The notes beneath the pieces were generated by a model that had not been told where the DNA came from, searched no databases, and worked only from the letters and a program-made list of their open reading frames with translations. A stretch of 64,000 nucleotides of DNA from an uncultured Sporosarcina sp. (GTDB taxonomy: Bacteria > Bacillota > Bacilli > Bacillales_A > Planococcaceae): NCBI GenBank assembly GCA_948469885.1, contig CAOKMT010000006.1, positions 1-64,000 on the forward strand. The letters run 5' to 3'. This document shows, piece after piece, positions 54,101 to 63,797 of this stretch (position 1 is the first letter of the stretch; the number at the start of each line of letters is the position of its first letter). Made by a program: the position numbers and the translations under genes.

Positions 54101-54421
54101 ACGAGAAAGCATACAGGGGCATTGCCGATTATTGGGGTCAATACTTATTTGAATCCGAATCCACAGTCTGACGAGACAATTGACGAGATGGAAATTGCGC
54201 GAGCGAGCCAAGAAGAGAAAGAAACGCAAATTACAAATTTACGCAATTTCCAAGAGAAGCACCAGGATGCAACCGAATCGGCATTGAACCAGTTGAAGAA
54301 AGTGGCGGTGACGGGGGGAAATATTTTCGCGGAATTGATGGAAACAGTGAAAGTCGCGAGTCTTGGCCAAATTACGAATGCATTGTATGAAGTGGGCGGA
54401 CAATATCGTCGAAATATGTAG
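51164..54421 (+). CDS. icmF: Fused isobutyryl-CoA mutase IcmF
   Basis: 1085 residues in the known IcmF order. B12-binding domain (1-140): [20 protein letters not shown], with the histidine ligand, and [16 protein letters not shown]. MeaI-type G-protein chaperone (about 195-420): [51 protein letters not shown]. Mutase substrate domain (about 560-1080): [14 protein letters not shown] [53 protein letters not shown] and [20 protein letters not shown]. It interconverts isobutyryl- and butyryl-CoA (some act on isovaleryl/pivalyl-CoA) and needs adenosylcobalamin. ATG at 51164 follows GGGAGGGGC. Confidence 0.95.
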   Translation: MVTVEVYKPKHHIRMVTASSLFDGHDASINIMRRILQASGAEIIHLGHNRSVEEVVDAAIQENVQAIAMSSYQGGHVEYFKYMYDLLQERGAPHIRIYGGGGGVILPKEIKELHDYGIAWIFSPEDGRKLGLQGMINRMLEECDFQTASDCRPEDIDRLHADHPEVLAKWITYVEEMYDQQDDRTREILKKARSLSKGTPVFGITGTGGAGKSSLTDELIRRFLHELPEKKVAILSIDPTKRKTGGALLGDRIRMNAIFDKRVFMRSLATRGSRSELSGAMHDVLDIVKVAGFDLIVIETSGIGQGDADIANISDVSMYVMTSEFGAPTQLEKIDMIDYADLIAINKFERKGSADAMRQVQKQYQRSHLLWDQEPGTMPVYGTIASQFNDQGTNALFAAIVRKLNENCGLRWETSYDESMKTKKQNVIIPTDRLHYLREITDAVRGYHKKSEIQEQLARKLFQLEGAIEVVKERSPDDVLVGSLQTLSDHVREELSAESKRILQNWEALKEAYAGEEFVTKVRDRELRTILRTKSLSGLSIPKIALPHFKDYGEIIRWTYRENVPGSYPFTAGVFPFKREGEDPKRQFAGEGTPERTNRRFHYLSKDDDAKRLSTAFDSVTLYGEDPHERPDIFGKVGESGVNVCTLDDMKKLYDGFDLCAPSTSVSMTINGPAPIILAMFMNTAIDQQVRLKEEALDRMLTPEEFIQVKAETLQVVRGTVQADILKEDQGQNTCIFSTEFALRLMGDIQQYFIDQKVRNYYSVSISGYHIAEAGANPISQLAFTLANGFTYVEYYLSRGMHIDDFAPNLSFFFSNGLDPEYTVIGRVARRIWAIAMKEKYGANERSQKLKYHVQTSGRSLHAQEIAFNDIRTTLQALMALQDNCNSLHTNAYDEAITTPTEESVRRAMAIQMIITKEHGLSKNENPLQGAFIVEQLTDLVEEAVLEEFVSLNDRGGVLGSMETQYQRGKIQEESMIYETRKHTGALPIIGVNTYLNPNPQSDETIDEMEIARASQEEKETQITNLRNFQEKHQDATESALNQLKKVAVTGGNIFAELMETVKVASLGQITNALYEVGGQYRRNM

Positions 54422-54537
54422 AAAAAAATGGAAGGTAAATATTGACATTCCGTAGATTTTCCCAGCGAGCTATGGGACAATGGAAGAATAGAAGCAAACT
54501 TGACAGCGTATAGTGAAAAAAGGAAAGAGGTGCCAGG

Positions 54538-54696
54538 ATGAAGCTTTATCAGCACATAATTATTATATCCGCCCTCATTCTATCAATCATTTTATTTTAC
54601 AAAGATGGTTTCGGTGCGGTTCCGTTTCTACTTGCAGCTGTTTATTTAAGTTCTATTTTCATTAAGGAAATCTTACGCAGTAAAAAGAACCAGTGA
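54538..54696 (+). CDS. 52-residue membrane protein
   Basis: Short frame starting MKLYQHIIIISALILSIILF and ending EILRSKKNQ. Two hydrophobic segments (about 6-20 and 27-46) are joined by YKDGFGA, with a basic C-terminus. ATG follows AAAGAGGTGCCAGG, a convincing ribosome site. No known family recognised. It lies alone between icmF and rpoE, so it could be the last gene of the icmF transcript. Function unknown. Confidence 0.6.
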   Translation: MKLYQHIIIISALILSIILFYKDGFGAVPFLLAAVYLSSIFIKEILRSKKNQ

Positions 54697-54789
54697 ACGA
54701 TGGCATGCTAAGAAAAATTTTCTTTACGTTTAAAATCGTGTGTGCTATGGTAAACTTGACTTGAAGTTGTATTTACTTTGGATGAATTC

Positions 54790-54819
54790 AAAGGACTGGG
54801 GGAATCTGGTCCTTTTTTT
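54790..54819 (+). terminator. Rho-independent terminator
   Basis: AAAGGAC / GTCCTTT stem with a 12-base loop and TTTTTTT run. Ends the icmF and small-protein transcript. Confidence 0.8.
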
Positions 54820-54839
54820 CTGTGGAAAATTGATAAGGT

Positions 54840-54950
54840 TCGCGATTGTCCATCTAGCCATCGAAGACTAGACTCTCTCTGATTTGAAATGCATGATGGC
54901 ATTCATCCCGTCACTTATAGAAGTGGGGAACTTTTGCTGAGTCAAGTTAA
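54840..54950 (+). repeat. Structured repeat, 3' part only
   Basis: CTCTCTCTGATTT, then GGCATTCATCCCGTCACTTA, TAGAAGTGGGGAACTTTTGC and TGAGTCAAGTTAA. It matches the reverse complement of 62173-62250 base for base over most of its length (there GCATTCATCCCGCCACTTAT). The opposite end repeat is missing. Fills most of the gap before rpoE. Confidence 0.7.
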
Positions 54951-55031
54951 AGAGAAAGAACTGGCTTCCATGGCAATGAATTGTATATAATAACTGTAAC
55001 TGCATGTATGAAGAAAGGGCGTGTGTTTGTA

Positions 55032-55583
55032 TTGAATATCCGTGAAATGACGAAAGAACAATTAGCGGAAGAGTCGTCGATTGACATTGCTTACGCTGTT
55101 TTAGCCGAGAAAGGCGAACATATGACGTTAAGACAACTGATGGATGAAGTTCGCAAGCTGAATGGCGTCACTGTGAGAGCGATGTCAGAAAAATTGAACC
55201 AGGTGAATACAGACATTAACATCGATGGTCGTTTCCTAGCGATCGATGACATTCGCTGGGGGCTTCGCGAATGGTATCCGGTTGATCAGCTTGAAGCGGA
55301 GACGGCGCCAGTCGTCCGAGCACGTAGAAAGAGCAAAGAAGACGATGATGAAGATGAAGAAGAGGAAATTGACGACGATGGTTTCGACAAAATAGACTTT
55401 GACGAAGACGAAGAAGATGATGACGGCAAAGGTGAGGAGATCATCGAAGACGAGGATGAAGACGAGCTTGATATTGACGCAGATCTTCTCGTTGAAGAAG
55501 ACGATGAGATGATTCCTGAAGACATAGAGCTTGAAGATGAAGACGAAGAGGACGAAGAAGAAGACGAGGAAGACGAAGAATAA
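55032..55583 (+). CDS. rpoE: RNA polymerase delta subunit
   Basis: 183 residues. The N-terminal HARE-HTH domain contains IDIAYAVLAEKGEHMTLRQL and NQVNTDINIDGRFLAIDDIR, then WGLREWYPVDQL; the C-terminal half is an almost purely acidic tail (Asp/Glu). Delta displaces nucleic acid from RNA polymerase and speeds recycling. The start is uncertain: TTG at 55032 gives the family-like start NIREMTKEQL, but GTG at 55023 and ATG at 55008 are also in frame. Upstream of pyrG as in B. subtilis. Confidence 0.93.
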   Translation: MNIREMTKEQLAEESSIDIAYAVLAEKGEHMTLRQLMDEVRKLNGVTVRAMSEKLNQVNTDINIDGRFLAIDDIRWGLREWYPVDQLEAETAPVVRARRKSKEDDDEDEEEEIDDDGFDKIDFDEDEEDDDGKGEEIIEDEDEDELDIDADLLVEEDDEMIPEDIELEDEDEEDEEEDEEDEE

Positions 55584-55587
55584 ATTC

Positions 55588-55698
55588 TTGACTTCAGCAT
55601 CAGCGCGATATAAGATTTTATCTGGGCTCCTTGAAAAAGGACACTAAACTCAGTGCTTATGCGCTCCTACTGCCAAGATGCAGACGGGGCGCTTTTTT
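55588..55698 (+). promoter_or_regulatory. pyrG promoter and CTP-sensing attenuator
   Basis: TTGACT (55588) and TAAGAT (55611) are 17 bases apart, and the predicted start site is GGGCTCC at 55624. A hairpin GCGCTCC...GGGGCGC with inner CTGC/GCAG (55661-55692) and TTTTTT follows. In B. subtilis pyrG, transcripts that begin GGGCT slip when CTP is low, adding G residues that pair with the 5' arm of the terminator. The same layout is seen here (CUCCU in the arm), so the same control is inferred. Confidence 0.75.
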
Positions 55699-55704
55699 AT
55701 TTTT

Positions 55705-55870
55705 GGACATGGGATGCCAAGTACCGGAGACCGCACGAAGTGGGTCATGCAGTCATTGCGATGGAACGTTGTATAGCTAGACTGTCTTCCTTTTATGCTT
55801 TTAAAGGGACGCAAAAGGATATGTTACTTGACACCCTTATGTGATTGAGCGAAGGTGCCTCCCAAGCGCC
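55705..55870 (+). repeat. Diverged copy of the structured repeat in the pyrG leader
   Basis: GGTCATGCAGTC (55743-55754), TTGCGA, TAGACTG, then TGACACCC (55829-55836) match in order the reverse complement of 62289-62362 (GGTCATGCAGTCGTTGCGAC, TTAGACTGCCTTC, TGACACCCGCC). The copy lies between the attenuator and pyrG and makes the leader unusually long, about 320 bases. A TATAAT at 55905 may be an added promoter. Confidence 0.55.
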
Positions 55871-55912
55871 GGCGCAGTGTTCGAGGAAATTTAATTTCGA
55901 CCCATATAATAG

Positions 55913-57550
<1,638 letters not shown>

Positions 57551-57570
57551 ATAGAGTAAAATAACAATAA

Positions 57571-57617
57571 AAAAACTGCGTTGAAACGGATCACTCCATT
57601 TCAGCGCAGTCTTTTTT
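57571..57617. terminator. Bidirectional terminator between pyrG and ywjG
   Basis: ACTGCGTTGAAA / TTTCAGCGCAGT hairpin (one mismatch) with A-run and T-run flanks, serving both convergent genes. Confidence 0.88.
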
Positions 57618-57619
57618 GT

Positions 57620-58138
57620 TTAGTCCAAATCTGCTACCATTTCATCGTAATTCAGTTTCACTGCTTGATAAATGAAAAGTGCAGCGAGGGCGTGCGGTTG
57701 TACGAAGCGTTCCCCGTCTTCGCCGGGCAGTAATCCTCGCGTGACCCCAGTCGAAATATAAGTCGTCGCAAGATCTGCGAGTTCATTTTCCGCGTTATCT
57801 TTTTCCGCTGCGACCGCCCCAAATGGGATCCACTGAGCGGCGAGCTGACGTGCAAGCTCAAGCGCCTCTGAATCCGTTGCATTGCGGCTTAAAATCCAGA
57901 CGCGATCTTCCTTGTTAATCGCCATTCCATTTTCATAAGCGATTGCGCCGGTAAGTGGCTCCGCACCATGCAATGCAACCGAGCGGATGCAGTCCATCTC
58001 CCCAATTCCTGCGATGACGATCCGTCCTTGGCCGATTGTCGCCTGGGCGAGCAACCGTGCCGTCTCTTCGATTGCTTCTTCTTCATTGCCCGCAATCCGT
58101 TGCAATAAGCCATTCACTTGCGTAGTTAACATTTTCAA
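57620..58138 (-). CDS. ywjG: DUF2529 family protein YwjG
   Basis: 172 residues; MLTTQVNGLLQRIAGNEEEA near the start, GQGRIVIAGIGEMDCIRSVA, LHGAEPLTGA and RFVQPHALAALFIYQAVKLN. Resembles sugar-isomerase (SIS-like) folds, and the family is of unknown function. TTG at 58138 (L-K-M-L) matches the known B. subtilis start and has GAGGTGAT upstream; the ATG two codons later is the alternative. Position between pyrG and spo0F is conserved. Confidence 0.85.
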   Translation of the reverse strand: MKMLTTQVNGLLQRIAGNEEEAIEETARLLAQATIGQGRIVIAGIGEMDCIRSVALHGAEPLTGAIAYENGMAINKEDRVWILSRNATDSEALELARQLAAQWIPFGAVAAEKDNAENELADLATTYISTGVTRGLLPGEDGERFVQPHALAALFIYQAVKLNYDEMVADLD

Positions 58139-58283
58139 GAAAATCACCTCGCGTCTATTATAAGAACCTGAAGGAAGGAAAGCAAAAACGAAAAAGATTT
58201 GAAGGATCTCATCGACAGGAATATTTAACATTCATATCGCGGTCGACGTGGGATACGGATTTTGAAGGAAGTTAAGAAGTTCA

Positions 58284-58308
58284 AAGAAATTGACGCTTTC
58301 AATTTCTT
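58284..58308. promoter_or_regulatory. Perfect 10-bp inverted repeat upstream of spo0F
   Basis: AAGAAATTGA-cgctt-TCAATTTCTT. It is in the 330-base gap between ywjG and spo0F, which otherwise shows no gene. Could be an operator or RNA hairpin. No clear sigma-H promoter was identified. Confidence 0.4.
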
Positions 58309-58468
58309 GGAGAGTAGGTTGACGTGAAGTTATTATACTGAGAAAATATGACGGAAAGGTGTCGCATAAGCATATAGAAGGTGACTAAATTTTATAAAAA
58401 TTGAAGGGATATCACGTTTGCTGTCAAAGTACTCAAGAAACAGAATGTTCAGAAAGAGGGTGTCTTAT

Positions 58469-58828
58469 GTGAGAAGTCTGTTGATTGTGGATGATCAACC
58501 AGGTATTCGTCTTCTCCTTGAAGAGTTGTTTCGAAAAGAAGGATATGAAACAAGTGGTGCTACAAATGGTATGGAAGCGCTTCAGAAGATTGAACAGAAA
58601 CGTCCCGATTGTATCCTTCTCGATATGAAGATGCCTGGCATGAACGGGATCGACGTGTTGAAGAAAATCAAAGCCGATTGGCCGGAGGTTCCAGTCATGA
58701 TGATGACAGCATTCGGTGAAGTGGAGTTAACGAATGAAGCGCTCGCAATCGGTGCGAGCGAATATTTTACAAAGCCGTTCGATGTCCATGAAGTGCGGGA
58801 AGCGGTTAATCGCTTATTCAAAGACTGA
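58469..58828 (+). CDS. spo0F: Sporulation response regulator Spo0F
   Basis: 119-residue receiver-only protein of the phosphorelay between sensor kinases, Spo0B and Spo0A. SLLIVDDQPGIRLLLEELF has the acidic pair; the phospho-accepting Asp is in LLDMKMPGMNGIDVLKKI; MMMTAFGEVEL holds the conserved Thr; EYFTKPFDVHEVREAV the lysine. GTG at 58469 with GAGGGTG upstream; the longer frame adds 17 residues without a site. Terminator follows. Confidence 0.93.
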   Translation: MRSLLIVDDQPGIRLLLEELFRKEGYETSGATNGMEALQKIEQKRPDCILLDMKMPGMNGIDVLKKIKADWPEVPVMMMTAFGEVELTNEALAIGASEYFTKPFDVHEVREAVNRLFKD

Positions 58829-58835
58829 CGGGGCG

Positions 58836-58862
58836 GGCAGTGGTAAACACTGCCTGTTTTTG
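58836..58862 (+). terminator. Rho-independent terminator after spo0F
   Basis: GGCAGTG-gtaaa-CACTGCC then TGTTTTTGTT. Confidence 0.88.
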
Positions 58863-58983
58863 TTATGATTATAGAGGTATCTGAATCGAAAGGACAATGA
58901 TCCAGTGCCACTTTAGTGAACGCTTATAGAGCTTATATACACGAAAAAACATAATTTTTTTATTATTCGGAGGAGGAATTTTT

Positions 58984-59841
58984 ATGGCGCTTGTTTCGAT
59001 GAAAGAAATGATGATTAAAGGGAAGAATGAAGGATACGCCATCGGTCAATTCAACTTAAACAATTTAGAGTACACGCAAGCAATTTTGCAAGCGGCTGAA
59101 GAAGAGCAATCTCCGGTCATTCTTGGCGTGTCAGAAGGTGCTGGCCGATATATGGGCGGTTTCACGACAGTTGTCAACATGGTGAAAGGCTTAATGCATG
59201 ACTACAAAACGACAGTGCCTGTTGCGATTCATTTGGATCACGGGTCGAGTTTTGAAAAATGTAAAGAAGCGATCGACGCTGGTTTCACTTCCGTTATGAT
59301 CGACGCCTCATCAAAACCTCTTGCGGAAAATATTGAAATAACGAATACAGTGGTGGAATATGCACACGCGCACGGTGTTTCAGTGGAAGCTGAACTCGGG
59401 GTTGTTGGTGGACAAGAAGATGATGTCATTGCGGACGGTGTGATTTACGCTGATCCGGCAGAATGTAAGGAACTTGTCGATAAAACAAATATCGATTGTT
59501 TGGCACCAGCACTCGGATCTGTACATGGCCCATACAAAGGCGAGCCGAACTTAGGTTTTGAAGAAATGGAAACGATCTCCAAACAGTCTGACTTACCGCT
59601 CGTTTTACACGGTGGAACAGGAATCCCATTGAAAGACATTCAACGTGCAATTTCGCTTGGTACCGCGAAAATCAATGTCAATACTGAAAACCAAATTGAA
59701 GGAACGAAAGCTGTCCGTCAAACGCTTGCGGAAGATTCGGAAGTGTATGATCCAAGAAAATACTTGGCGCCGATGCGCGACGCAATTAAAGCGACAGTCA
59801 TTCAAAAAATGCGGGAGTTTGGTAGTTCGCAAAAAGCATAA
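58984..59841 (+). CDS. fba: Fructose-bisphosphate aldolase, class II
   Basis: Zn-dependent glycolytic aldolase, 285 residues. [60 protein letters not shown] with zinc ligands, [23 protein letters not shown] and INVNTENQ. Matches FbaA of B. subtilis. ATG at 58984 after GGAGGAGG. Confidence 0.96.
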   Translation: MALVSMKEMMIKGKNEGYAIGQFNLNNLEYTQAILQAAEEEQSPVILGVSEGAGRYMGGFTTVVNMVKGLMHDYKTTVPVAIHLDHGSSFEKCKEAIDAGFTSVMIDASSKPLAENIEITNTVVEYAHAHGVSVEAELGVVGGQEDDVIADGVIYADPAECKELVDKTNIDCLAPALGSVHGPYKGEPNLGFEEMETISKQSDLPLVLHGGTGIPLKDIQRAISLGTAKINVNTENQIEGTKAVRQTLAEDSEVYDPRKYLAPMRDAIKATVIQKMREFGSSQKA

Positions 59842-59858
59842 CGCGTCGTAAATAGGTA

Positions 59859-59893
59859 AAGGAGAAGCTTCCAAAGAGATTCTCCTTCATCCT
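59859..59893 (+). terminator. Terminator after fba
   Basis: AAGGAGAA / TTCTCCTT stem with a 13-base loop; CATCCTTTTAATTTT follows. Confidence 0.65.
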
Positions 59894-59969
59894 TTTAATT
59901 TTAATCATTTGATGTGTGAAGATCACTTCGTTGATTGTCGTGGAGGATGGCTACTAGGGGTAGCGGCTC

Positions 59970-60030
59970 ACCGCCCGCCCACGGAAAGCGTCCGCTCGGA
60001 ACGGAAATCAACATTATTCGGTTTTCCATG
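59970..60030 (+). repeat. Dispersed repeat copy between fba and fsa
   Basis: GCCCACGGAAAGCGTCCGCT, CGGAACGGAAATCAAC and ATTATTCGG are related to 20257-20290 read on the reverse strand and to 10911. CTCACCGCCCGCC just before it belongs to the same type of element. Nothing else is seen in 59894-60141. Confidence 0.6.
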
Positions 60031-60141
60031 TAATAAATCTAATTAATGCGAGATACCAGATACGCTCACAATTCGCAGAAGGATGCGAATAGATGCCGGA
60101 ACTTGGTATTCTTACAGAAGTCCTTGAGGAGGAAATTGAGA

Positions 60142-60789
60142 ATGAAATTTTTTATTGATACAGCAAATTTTGATGAGATTAAAGAAGCGCATAGTTGGGG
60201 GATTTTGTCCGGTGTAACGACTAACCCATCACTTGTAGCGAAAGAAGACGTACCGTTCCACGAGCGTTTGCGTGAAATTACAGAGCTCGTCGACGGTTCT
60301 GTCAGTGCGGAAGTCATCGCGTTGGATGCTGAAGGAATGATCAAAGAAGGACGCGAACTCGCGAAAATCGCGCCGAATATTACTGTAAAACTGCCGATGA
60401 CACCAGAAGGCTTGAAAGCGTGTTCCGTTTTTGCACAAGAAGGTATTAAAACGAACGTCACGCTTATTTTCAGTGCCAACCAAGCACTACTTGCAGCACG
60501 CGCGGGAGCTACATATGTTTCGCCGTTTTTGGGAAGACTTGATGATATTGGGCAAGATGGCATGGCGCTCATCAGTACGATCGCCGACATTTTTATCCAG
60601 CATGATATCAAATCCGAAATTATCGCGGCCTCCATCCGTAGTCCACAACATATTACAGATGCGGCATTGCATGGCGCACATATTGCGACAACGCCATTCC
60701 CTGTATTGAAACAATTATTTAATCATCCGCTTACAGAAAAAGGAATCGAAGGCTTTCTTGCGGATTGGGAAAATAGAAAGAACAAGTAA
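60142..60789 (+). CDS. fsa: Transaldolase / fructose-6-phosphate aldolase-like protein
   Basis: 215 residues of the small TalC/MipB/FSA type. [52 protein letters not shown] with the Schiff-base lysine, [20 protein letters not shown] and [13 protein letters not shown]. In B. subtilis this position (ywjH) holds a transaldolase. Most likely transaldolase in the pentose phosphate pathway. ATG at 60142 follows TGAGGAGG. 17 bases before murA. Confidence 0.9.
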   Translation: MKFFIDTANFDEIKEAHSWGILSGVTTNPSLVAKEDVPFHERLREITELVDGSVSAEVIALDAEGMIKEGRELAKIAPNITVKLPMTPEGLKACSVFAQEGIKTNVTLIFSANQALLAARAGATYVSPFLGRLDDIGQDGMALISTIADIFIQHDIKSEIIAASIRSPQHITDAALHGAHIATTPFPVLKQLFNHPLTEKGIEGFLADWENRKNK

Positions 60790-60806
60790 TGGCAAAGGAG
60801 AGCTCC

Positions 60807-62084
60807 ATGGAGGTTTATAAAATTACCGGCGGCAACCGCCTTAAAGGGACGATTAAAGTGAGTGGCGCGAAAAATAGTGCAGTCGCCCTTATCCCTGCCT
60901 CGATTTTAGCAGATTCCCCTGTCACGATTGAAGGACTACCTGCAATTTCCGACGTCTTAACATTGCAAGCGCTCGTTGAAGATATCGGTGGAAAAGTGTC
61001 TTTCGACCAGCAAAATATGGTGATCGATCCGACGGAAATCATTTCAATGCCACTTCCCAATGGAAATGTGAAAAAACTTCGTGCTTCTTATTATTTCATG
61101 GGCGCGATGCTCGGTCGCTTCAAAAATGCAGCAATTGGCTTGCCAGGTGGTTGTCATCTTGGACCGCGACCGATCGATCAGCATATTAAAGGATTTGAAG
61201 CGCTTGGTGCCAAAGTGACGAACGAGCACGGTGCCATTTACTTGCGGGCAGAAGAGCTGCGAGGCGCCAAAATCTATTTGGACGTCGTCAGCGTAGGAGC
61301 GACGATCAACATTATGCTGGCGGCTGTATTGGCGAAAGGGCGCACGACGATTGAGAATGCGGCGAAAGAACCTGAAATCATCGATGTTGCAACTTTATTA
61401 TCCAATATGGGTGCGAAAATCAAAGGCGCCGGGACGAATGTCATCCGGATCGATGGCGTGGAAAAATTGCATGGGACGAAACATACGATTATTCCGGATC
61501 GAATCGAAGCGGGGACGTTCATGATTATGGCGGCAGCAGCCGGCGATGGCGTCATGATCGATAATGTCATTCCTTTTCACGTAGAAGCATTGACCGCGAA
61601 ACTTCGGGAGATGGGCGTGGATGTCGTAGAGGAAGATGAAAGAATCTTTATTCCGAAGGCTCAAGATTTGCAGGCAGTGGATGTGAAGACGCTTGTTTAT
61701 CCTGGATTTCCAACAGATTTACAACAACCTTTTTCTGTCTTGCTGACACAAGCACTTGGTTCTTCTGTCATAACGGATACTGTCTATTCCGCTAGGTTTA
61801 AACATATTGATGAGTTGAGAAGGATGAATGCTGTGGCACGGGTCGAAGGCAGTACGGCGATTTTATCTGGACCGACTGCTTTGGAAGCGGCGACTGTACG
61901 GGCGACTGATCTTCGAGCGGGGGCAGCACTCGTTTTGGCTGGATTGCTGGCGGAAGGGGAAACAGAAGTACAAGAAATCCAGCATATTGAACGTGGATAT
62001 AGCTCGCTGATTGATAAACTCCGGGGAATTGGAGCACAAATTCAAAAAGTGAAAATTCCTGCTGAAGCGCCTGTACAAGAATAA
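60807..62084 (+). CDS. murA: UDP-N-acetylglucosamine 1-carboxyvinyltransferase
   Basis: First committed step of peptidoglycan precursor synthesis, target of fosfomycin. 425 residues. [20 protein letters not shown] start, [15 protein letters not shown], and the PEP-binding cysteine in [38 protein letters not shown] and [14 protein letters not shown] near the end. Position (after ywjH) matches MurAB/MurZ of Bacillus. ATG at 60807 is preferred (AAAGGAGAG five bases away); ATG at 60789 would add MAKESS. Confidence 0.95.
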   Translation: MEVYKITGGNRLKGTIKVSGAKNSAVALIPASILADSPVTIEGLPAISDVLTLQALVEDIGGKVSFDQQNMVIDPTEIISMPLPNGNVKKLRASYYFMGAMLGRFKNAAIGLPGGCHLGPRPIDQHIKGFEALGAKVTNEHGAIYLRAEELRGAKIYLDVVSVGATINIMLAAVLAKGRTTIENAAKEPEIIDVATLLSNMGAKIKGAGTNVIRIDGVEKLHGTKHTIIPDRIEAGTFMIMAAAAGDGVMIDNVIPFHVEALTAKLREMGVDVVEEDERIFIPKAQDLQAVDVKTLVYPGFPTDLQQPFSVLLTQALGSSVITDTVYSARFKHIDELRRMNAVARVEGSTAILSGPTALEAATVRATDLRAGAALVLAGLLAEGETEVQEIQHIERGYSSLIDKLRGIGAQIQKVKIPAEAPVQE

Positions 62085-62172
62085 CGTGCGAAATCTTGTA
62101 AACAGTTATGCTATACTAGATAGGTCGAAGTATTGAATGTTTATACATGAATGCTATATAGATTTATGAATA

Positions 62173-62425
62173 TTAACTTGATTCAGCAGAAGTCCCCCAC
62201 TTCGATAAGTGGCGGGATGAATGCTAAAATGCTATTTAAATCAGAGGGAGTTCAAACTCCCTGCTGATTCAAGTTAAGCCTCCGGCGGGTGTCACAGATT
62301 TTCAGAGGAGCTTAAGAAGGCAGTCTAAGACCGCGACTTCCTGTCGCAACGACTGCATGACCAACTTCCTGTTGGCCCCATGCTCGAAAAAAATCTGGAC
62401 GCAATCACGCCGAGGCGCGATTGAT
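62173..62425 (-). repeat. Structured repeat, full copy (possible TnpB/IscB guide-RNA element relic)
   Basis: No coding frame. 62173-62189 TTAACTTGATTCAGCAG and 62261-62277 CTGCTGATTCAAGTTAA form end repeats around GGGAGTT/AACTCCC and CCCAC-type hairpins. Next come GCAGTC/GACTGC (62320, 62351) around GCGAC-ttcct-GTCGC, and GCATG/CATGC around CCAAC-ttcct-GTTGG. An end hairpin AATCACGCC/GGCGCGATT closes it at 62403-62422. Related parts are at 54840, 55705, 63537 and probably 15402. Orientation is minus if the GCATTCATCCCGCC end is 3'. Confidence 0.7.
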
Positions 62426-62468
62426 TATGTAATACAGTAAGACGTAACCGAAAACGGGAGGAACTGAC

Positions 62469-63434
62469 ATGGAACGCAGTTTATCAATGGAATTAGTGCG
62501 TGTGACAGAAGGAGCGGCAATATCAGCCGCCCGCTGGATGGGACGCGGTTTAAAAAACGAGGCGGATGACGCGGCGACTGAGGCGATGCGTACCGTCTTT
62601 GATACAATTCCGATGCGAGGTGTTGTCGTTATCGGTGAAGGTGAAATGGACGAAGCGCCGATGTTGTATATCGGAGAAGAGCTTGGAATGGGGCACGGAC
62701 CAGAAGTGGATGTCGCTGTCGATCCTGTCGAAGGGACGAGCATCGTCGCATCAGGAGGATGGAATGCGCTAACTGTTCTAGCTATCGCTGATCGAGGCAA
62801 CTTGCTCCATGCACCGGATATGTATATGGATAAAATCGCCGTCGGTCCCGAAGCAGTTGGAAAAATCGATATTAATGCTTCCATCACGGACAATTTGAAG
62901 GCGGTCGCTAAAGCAAAAAACAAAGATATTGAAGATGTCGTCGCAACAGTCTTAAACAGAGAACGTCATTTGGAATACATTAACGAAATCCGGGCTGCCG
63001 GCGCGCGTATCAAGCTTATCAATGACGGTGACGTGGCAGGAGCCATCAATACCGCGTTCGATGAGACTGGCGTCGATATTCTGTTCGGCCTAGGCGGCGC
63101 GCCGGAAGGAGTCATTTCGGCAGTCGGTTTGAAATGTCTAGGCGGGGAAATCCAAGGGAAACTTGTTCCGTCCAACGATGCTGAATTGGAACGATGCAAA
63201 AAAATGGGCATCGATGTCAATCAGGTGCTGCGCATGGAAGATCTCGTAAAAGGAGATGACGCCATTTTTGCAGCTACGGGTGTAACAGATGGGGAATTGC
63301 TTCGTGGTGTCCAATTTAAAGGCGGCTACCGATTAACGCATTCCCTCGTCATGCGCTCAAAATCAGGCACTGTCCGGTTTGTCGAGGGCCGTCATAGCAT
63401 GAAGAAAAAACCTCATCTCGTCATGCAAGACTGA
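62469..63434 (+). CDS. glpX: Fructose-1,6-bisphosphatase, class II
   Basis: Gluconeogenic phosphatase, 321 residues. [60 protein letters not shown] (acidic metal and Thr motif), [30 protein letters not shown] follows GGGAGGAACTGAC. In B. subtilis glpX/ywjI has the same place before rho. Here it is flanked by two copies of the structured repeat in opposite orientation. Confidence 0.94.
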   Translation: MERSLSMELVRVTEGAAISAARWMGRGLKNEADDAATEAMRTVFDTIPMRGVVVIGEGEMDEAPMLYIGEELGMGHGPEVDVAVDPVEGTSIVASGGWNALTVLAIADRGNLLHAPDMYMDKIAVGPEAVGKIDINASITDNLKAVAKAKNKDIEDVVATVLNRERHLEYINEIRAAGARIKLINDGDVAGAINTAFDETGVDILFGLGGAPEGVISAVGLKCLGGEIQGKLVPSNDAELERCKKMGIDVNQVLRMEDLVKGDDAIFAATGVTDGELLRGVQFKGGYRLTHSLVMRSKSGTVRFVEGRHSMKKKPHLVMQD

Positions 63435-63458
63435 TATACTTCGCATAAGACGTGTTGT

Positions 63459-63500
63459 CTTTCGCCTTGCTTCTCTGATGAAAGCAAGGCGAAAGTTCCT
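63459..63500 (+). terminator. Terminator-like hairpin after glpX
   Basis: Perfect 14-base stem CTTTCGCCTTGCTT with AAGCAAGGCGAAAG, nine-base loop; only a weak T-run (TTCCTT) after it. Confidence 0.6.
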
Positions 63501-63536
63501 TACAGCCGTTTATCAATGACGTCTCTGCGTACTTGT

Positions 63537-63738
63537 GTCCAGATTTTGAATTAAGGCCAGCACAACGCGTGCTTAAATCTGTGATATCCGCCGGAGACTT
63601 AACTTGAATCAGCAGGGAGTTTGATCTCTTCGTGATTGAAATGAGGTTTAGCTTCATCCCGCTAATGATGGAAGTGGGTGGATTTCTGCTCTTGTTGTTA
63701 CCCCTTCGTCGCAACAAACATTGCTGAATCAAGTTGAA
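63537..63738 (+). repeat. Structured repeat, internally deleted copy
   Basis: GTCCAGATTTT (63537), AAATCTGTGA (63575), CCGCCGGAGACTTAACTTGA (63589) and ATCAGCAGGGAGTTT follow the reverse complement of the 62-kb copy, with the middle two hairpins missing. GCTTCATCCCGC and GGAAGTGGGTGGATTTCTGC continue it; a TTGTTG/CAACAA hairpin is inserted before the end repeat TTGCTGAATCAAGTTGAA. Covers most of the gap between glpX and rho. Confidence 0.7.
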
Positions 63739-63797
63739 TTTTTCACCGAAAACCTCAAAATTCAACCTCATTAACCTAAAAGAGTGGTGCCTATGAA

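Noticed and set aside
55286..55600. Reverse-strand frame of 104 codons, nearly all serine
   Set aside because: It is the antisense of the acidic Asp/Glu tail of rpoE; the serine run is a by-product of GAN codons.
55653..55844. 63-codon frame between rpoE and pyrG
   Set aside because: It runs through the attenuator hairpin and the repeat relic, has no ribosome site and resembles no protein.
62173..62277. CRISPR repeat or array
   Set aside because: The inverted repeats are end repeats of one element; there are no regularly spaced direct repeats with unique spacers.
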